Part shown: positions 59,941 to 64,000 of the stretch, one piece after another
How positions within the stretch are numbered: position 1 is the first letter of the stretch
How the letters are laid out: every line of letters starts with the position of its first letter
Translations under genes and position numbers: made by a program
Assembly: GCA_021442155.1 (NCBI GenBank)
Contig: CM038228.1
Span: forward strand, 15,417,179 to 15,481,178
Origin: Cymbidium sinense
Lineage: Eukaryota; Streptophyta; Magnoliopsida; Asparagales; Orchidaceae
DNA length: 64,000 nucleotides
Reading direction: 5' to 3'
Notes under the pieces: model-generated
What the model was told of the DNA's origin: nothing
The model's database searches: none
What the model saw: the letters and a program-made list of their open reading frames with translations, nothing else

Positions 59941-60570
59941 CTTTTGCTCTTTCACCTTGTGAAGTTGCTTTTTAGTTCCTGAAGTGGATGTTACCGCTTC
60001 AAGTGGCTATGTTAGCTTAGGCTCTTTGGGGATGAAGTACTTTGCATCTTCATAAATCTTTGCTTTATTGATGGAGAATGGTTGTTAGTTATTAAGAATT
60101 CTGAACTCTTCTCGCTCTTTTAGGTACTTCATACACTAATGCATAGTTGATGGGACCATGCCATACTCATGTAGCCATGGCCGACCCAAGAGAGCTCTAA
60201 ATGATGTATCGACATCGATTACATGAAACTTGCTTCTGTATATAAATCTCAAAACTTGAGCGAGAGAATAAAAGAACCCAGGATTTTCTGCCCTTTCTCA
60301 TTGAAACTATGAACCATAAACTTATCTATCCTAAGATATTGGATATCAAGTGATAATCCTCTTAATACCTTTAGACTCATAAGGTTGATAGAAGAACGGA
60401 TCAATCAATATTCGATCGAGATGCCATCACTCACAAGTAACATATAGAGATGGTTGTGATCCAGCCCAACATAAGATCTTCTTCAAAAATGTGATTACAT
60501 GGAGATCATCAAAAATTTCTTGGAGATCTTTTCATATAGTTTCATACACACCTCGCATGTGTGGATCTTT
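59941..60570 (-). pseudogene. Retropepsin-type aspartic protease, element 4
   Basis: Minus-strand text in order: a PLYM...VSDGISIE-like N-terminal part (about 60460), an active site LIDP then SSINLMSLKVLRGL (about 60405-60360) in which about two bases of the glycine codon region are missing near 60398, so the frame shifts inside the catalytic motif, then FNEKGQKILGSF (about 60300), LLGRPWLHEYGMVPSTMH (about 60200-60150) and INKAKIYEDAKYFIPKEP (about 60080-60020). Same fold order as the proteases at 19441 and 40397, but a distinct sequence family. Confidence 0.75.
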
Positions 60571-61560
60571 CTCGTGATGTGAGAATATTATAATATATCT
60601 TTTCTTGATTTAGGCTTTCATTCTAGATTTTTGGGAATGATATCTTCATTGACTTCAATTTGTTCCTTTGTCTTTATTTGCATTTCCTCTTTGATGAAGG
60701 TGGTAAGACTTTACCACTTCTCAACCGAACTTGAATCACCTTATCTTGCTCGATTCTTGAAGAGTAGTTTCTTCAAATTCCCTTCTTATTCTGGAGGATT
60801 GGCCAAAAGGGCTAGACTCATCTTTCAACTTCATACATTTCATGCGTGATGATATCGATGAGTCTGACTCTTCTCCATTGAGAAAACATAGATCTTCATC
60901 TAAACTATTATCTTCTTGTTGAGACATTAAACAAAATTCAGATGTTAACTCCTTAGGCTCTTCTTGCTTTCCCGATAATAATTTTGATGGGTTGGTCAAG
61001 TCTATCCGACTACCCTTATCATTTCAGAGTAACTGATGCTGAAGAACATCTGATATCACATAAATGATTTGGCATATCTCTAGTGGATAAGATTCACCAT
61101 TATCTTCTTCATTTGATTTGACAATGAAAGTTTAGGCATAAAGTCTCCAAGCCTGAATGGTTGTCTTGCCAGTTGGTGATACTCTAAATTATTAATGATC
61201 TTTTGAGTTGTAGTTCTTTTCTTGATCTTCTTTTTCTTAGTCGGCTTCTTTGATTTATGAGGCATGCATTTAGTAGGCTGCTCCTCATTCCGTGATGAAG
61301 TAGCCTTATCAAAATGTCATTGAGAAGCCCAAATACTTTGTTTAGGCATCACTCTTAAGTCCAATATAGGTTCAAGTGGTGATTTCCACTTAACACTAGG
61401 GACACTTTTTAACTGCTTCAATATTTTCACAGTCCTTTTGGAGACTATTGTTTTCCATTATTTAGTCTGAACTGATTTCTCCTTCTTTTTTTCTTTGATG
61501 GATGATACAGAAGAGGACGTAATCATCCTTGTAGACTCTTTTTTTGGGTTGACTAGAACA
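60571..61560 (-). pseudogene. gag-protease spacer, element 4
   Basis: Open pieces at 60999-60736 (acidic, Ser/Glu-rich) and 61265-61080 (basic, KKKKIKKRTT) in degenerate linker sequence. No domain recognised. The position is equivalent to 18621-19440. Confidence 0.45.
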
Positions 61561-62600
61561 CTGTCGAATAATGTAAATTCACCTCATCGATACTTTCTTT
61601 CTAGCCAATCTTTGAAGACATAACAATCTTCAATAGATGATCGATCATCCGATAGGGATAGTAATTTGGATTACCGACTTGACGCCTTCTTCGCCTTTTA
61701 ATTTTAATTATAGACCAACTTTGACTGCTTGCCAAAATAATTTGGCCACACTATCTCTTTTAAAGGAATAATCTTTGTTCATCTTTTCCTTAAGAGATGG
61801 TCGCATTCGCTCATCATCTCTTGTTGCTTATTTTGGATGCTCCCCACCACATGGAAAAATTTGAGGCTTATCATTGCCTCATAATATTAATTTTTGGACT
61901 AGCTTCTTTCCCTTATCATTATTGTACATTGGTTGTTTTCCTTCATCCACATTATATATCACCCACTCTGCACCATTTGAGCTATAGGAAGTGGCATGAG
62001 TTTCATTTCTTCTTCTAAAGGTTTGTTTTCTCTTTGCTCTCAGAGATTTCACTTAGACAATTCAGCTTTTCAAATTTAGCCACCCTATCAAGCAAGTCTT
62101 GGAATGTTGCAATCGATGCCATACATAGAAATGGTGTCATTTTATTATCCATATTGCCCATTAGCAATTGGATTGCATGTTCTTCCTCTAATTGTTGCTC
62201 GCATTTCATACTTAGGTTATGCCAATGACTTATGAATTTTATCACTAACTCATCTTTTCTCCTTTTTAGCAAGGTAGGGTCAACAATTGTTATTTTTTAG
62301 CTTACACTAGCAAACCTTTTCATGAATATTGTCTCTAACTCAACAAAGGTTTTAACCGAATCATTTGAATTCTACATACCACTCGAAAGCAGCTGAAGTC
62401 AGGATACTAATGAACTGATGGAAAAGAAGCACGTCATTCCCTCTTATGTTACCACAAGTAGCCTTAAATTGGGCTAGATGTTGCTTTGGATTACCAAGCC
62501 CACTGAAAGTATTAAATTTTGCATCGAGTAACCTTTCTGTACACTTGATCATATTCAACTGGGTAAGGGCGACCTTTACTCACCAACTTTTTAGCTTTCT
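61561..62600 (-). pseudogene. gag: gag, element 4
   Basis: Gag core on the minus strand: 62558-62361 (TFSGLGNPKQHLAQFKATCGN, then LTSAAFEWYVEFK) and 62272-62015 (KRRKDELVIKFISHWHNLSMKCEQQL). Downstream, near 61690-61610, is a decayed zinc knuckle: YYPYRMIDH, then after a shift EDCYVFKDWLERK, so the expected first Cys is Tyr and one His is Arg. The AFEWY and HNLSMKC motifs match AFDWY and NLSMKC of elements 2 and 3. It would form the capsid in an intact copy. Confidence 0.8.
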
Positions 62601-64000
62601 ATAAAGATATAACTGCCTTTATCTTTTCATTATTTATTATTTCTAACTGAGTAGCTGTTACCATTCCAAGCGCCAGTTATATTTTAAATTAACAGCTAAA
62701 GAGGTAGTTGGTTAACTTCATTCCTCACTCATCATGTAGCATGCACTATAGGAGCTTGAGGTACTAGAGCAACTGGTGGTGTAGAAGTTGTATTATTAGC
62801 TACCTATTAATTAGTAGACAAAATAAGAGCTACATTTGATGTGATATTCTTCTACAACATCTCCATCATGATATTCATTTGTACAATCATATCATTCATC
62901 TTGGTACCAATTATGCAATTTCTTATCTTTGACTTCTATTTGACACTTCATTTCTCTTTGCTCTCTAGCTAGTGCCACGATATCAACAAGTACAGGCTCT
63001 TCTTCTTCCTCTATTTTTTATTGTCCTGCTCCTTGCTCACCTTCAGGGGAAGAACTTGACTGTCCTTCTCCTTATGCATTTGTAGGATACTATTCAATAA
63101 TGACGATGTCGAGTATAAAAGCGTAAAAGCTAATCATTTCCTGGTTCAACCATATAAACACCTTCAACACCCATAATCTCCTTTCATTTTGATCTTCTTC
63201 ATCTTCATCTTCAGCAAAGATTGAAGATCCATCTTCTAGTTGCTTCTGTGAAGACTTGTCTTCATAAGCAATCAAATTCAGGTTCATATTCCATGGATCC
63301 ATGTTGCTGGTGATGGTACTGAGTGAAAAGTTCATCTATATCTCTGACCATATAGACGACTTCTACTTCCATAGTATCCTCTTCATCATCTTATTTTTAT
63401 ACATGAATTTCTAATCAACATTTCCAGTGGATCTCTGGTTCAATGTGCGGAACAAATAATTCTTCCATTAAAGGACTGCGATCAAAGTCAACCTTCTCTT
63501 GTAGGGGTGAATCTGATCGATGATGGGATCCCCTAGAGGATTCTCTAAGGTGTCGACCATCATGTATTTCATCAATGATATCCCTTCTTTTTGGCATCCA
63601 CTTCCGATGAGTTATTTTTAAGGTGGATTCTTGAGCATGTGTGTTAAATGTCTCACCTCTTCCATTCTTCAGAATTTCATCACGGTCTTGGCCTCCATAC
63701 CTACTTATCCTTTCATCGGGACCTTTCGATAGCAGATTCTTGGACACGGTCCAAGTGTCACTCGATGCTCACCATGAAGCATACTTGGCTGATGTTACCA
63801 TAAGAGATGGCAACCTCCTTGGTGGAGCTTTAGTATTTTCAATCATCACAGGCTTCTAAAATCTTCTTTTCAATAAGCCTCTATCTTTCACTACTTTAAG
63901 AATGTTGTGTATTCTAGCAGATAGTGTTTTAGGTTGTCTCCTCTGTGGTGGCGGAGCTTGACGTTGTTGGATCTAGAAAGACTACTTTACTTCACCAGAG
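62601..64000 (-). pseudogene. gag N-terminal / pre-gag region, element 4, running off the window
   Basis: The open piece 63747-63415 encodes an Arg/Asp/Ser-rich stretch (RYGGQDRDEIL, then HHRSDSPLQEKVDFDRSPLMEELFVPHIEPEIH), typical of the disordered N-terminal part of plant Gag before the capsid core. 63335-63090 holds an acidic EDEDEEDQNERR piece. The piece 63641-63859 on the plus strand is a shadow. The start of the element, its primer site and its 5' LTR lie to the right of the window. Confidence 0.55.

Overview
This window looks like nuclear DNA from a large, repeat-rich plant genome. It is AT-rich and essentially filled by decayed LTR retrotransposons. I found no host gene, tRNA, rRNA or CRISPR array. 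Every pol fragment I can read belongs to Ty3/gypsy, most likely the Tat (Ogre-like) lineage. The evidence is the order gag, protease (PR), reverse transcriptase (RT), RNase H with an extra archaeal-type RNase H-like module, integrase (INT); an arginine-tRNA-type primer binding site; and a long, tandem-repeat-filled 3' region between pol and the LTR. I cannot name the species.

Layout. (1) Element 1, + strand, about 1-14212: tail of its 5' LTR (1-3460), an internal deletion that removed almost everything up to the end of INT (remnant 3478-4056), a repeat-rich 3' region (4057-6452) and a near-complete 3' LTR (6453-14212). (2) Element 2, + strand, about 14213-26281: a 776-bp tail of its own 5' LTR, primer binding site at 14997, leader, gag (17379-18620), PR (19441-20120), RT (20881-22330), RNase H (22331-23060), INT (23061-24385) and 3' region. 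Where its 3' LTR should start there are 1.86 kb of unassigned sequence (26282-28143). (3) Element 3, + strand, 28144-51613: 5' LTR (7.6 kb), primer binding site at 35735, a hairpin-rich leader, gag to INT (38341-45070), 3' region and a rearranged 3' LTR (47859-51613), flanked by the exact 5-bp direct repeat AAGAG. (4) Element 4, - strand, from 54151 past the window end: a related but distinct family, with its 3' LTR to the left of 54151, then INT, RNase H, RT, PR and gag read leftward from the right edge.

The simplest history is nested insertion: element 1 landed in the 5' LTR of element 2, and element 3 landed in DNA just downstream of element 2. All coding regions carry stops and frameshifts, so none should work on its own. 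In element 2 gag many stops are TAA or TAG where a sister copy has a glutamine codon, as expected from deamination of methylated cytosine.

The most unusual signals are structural. A family of eight short stem-loops (51897-52650) in or beside the element 4 LTR shares the apical sequence CCTRATGA, with two-sided changes in the stems of the first group. The leader of element 3 holds an array of perfect or near-perfect hairpins with a conserved 10-nt loop and compensated stems (36397-36816). The LTRs are unusually long (about 7.6-7.8 kb) and their upstream part is very dense in TTGACY, the WRKY W-box core.
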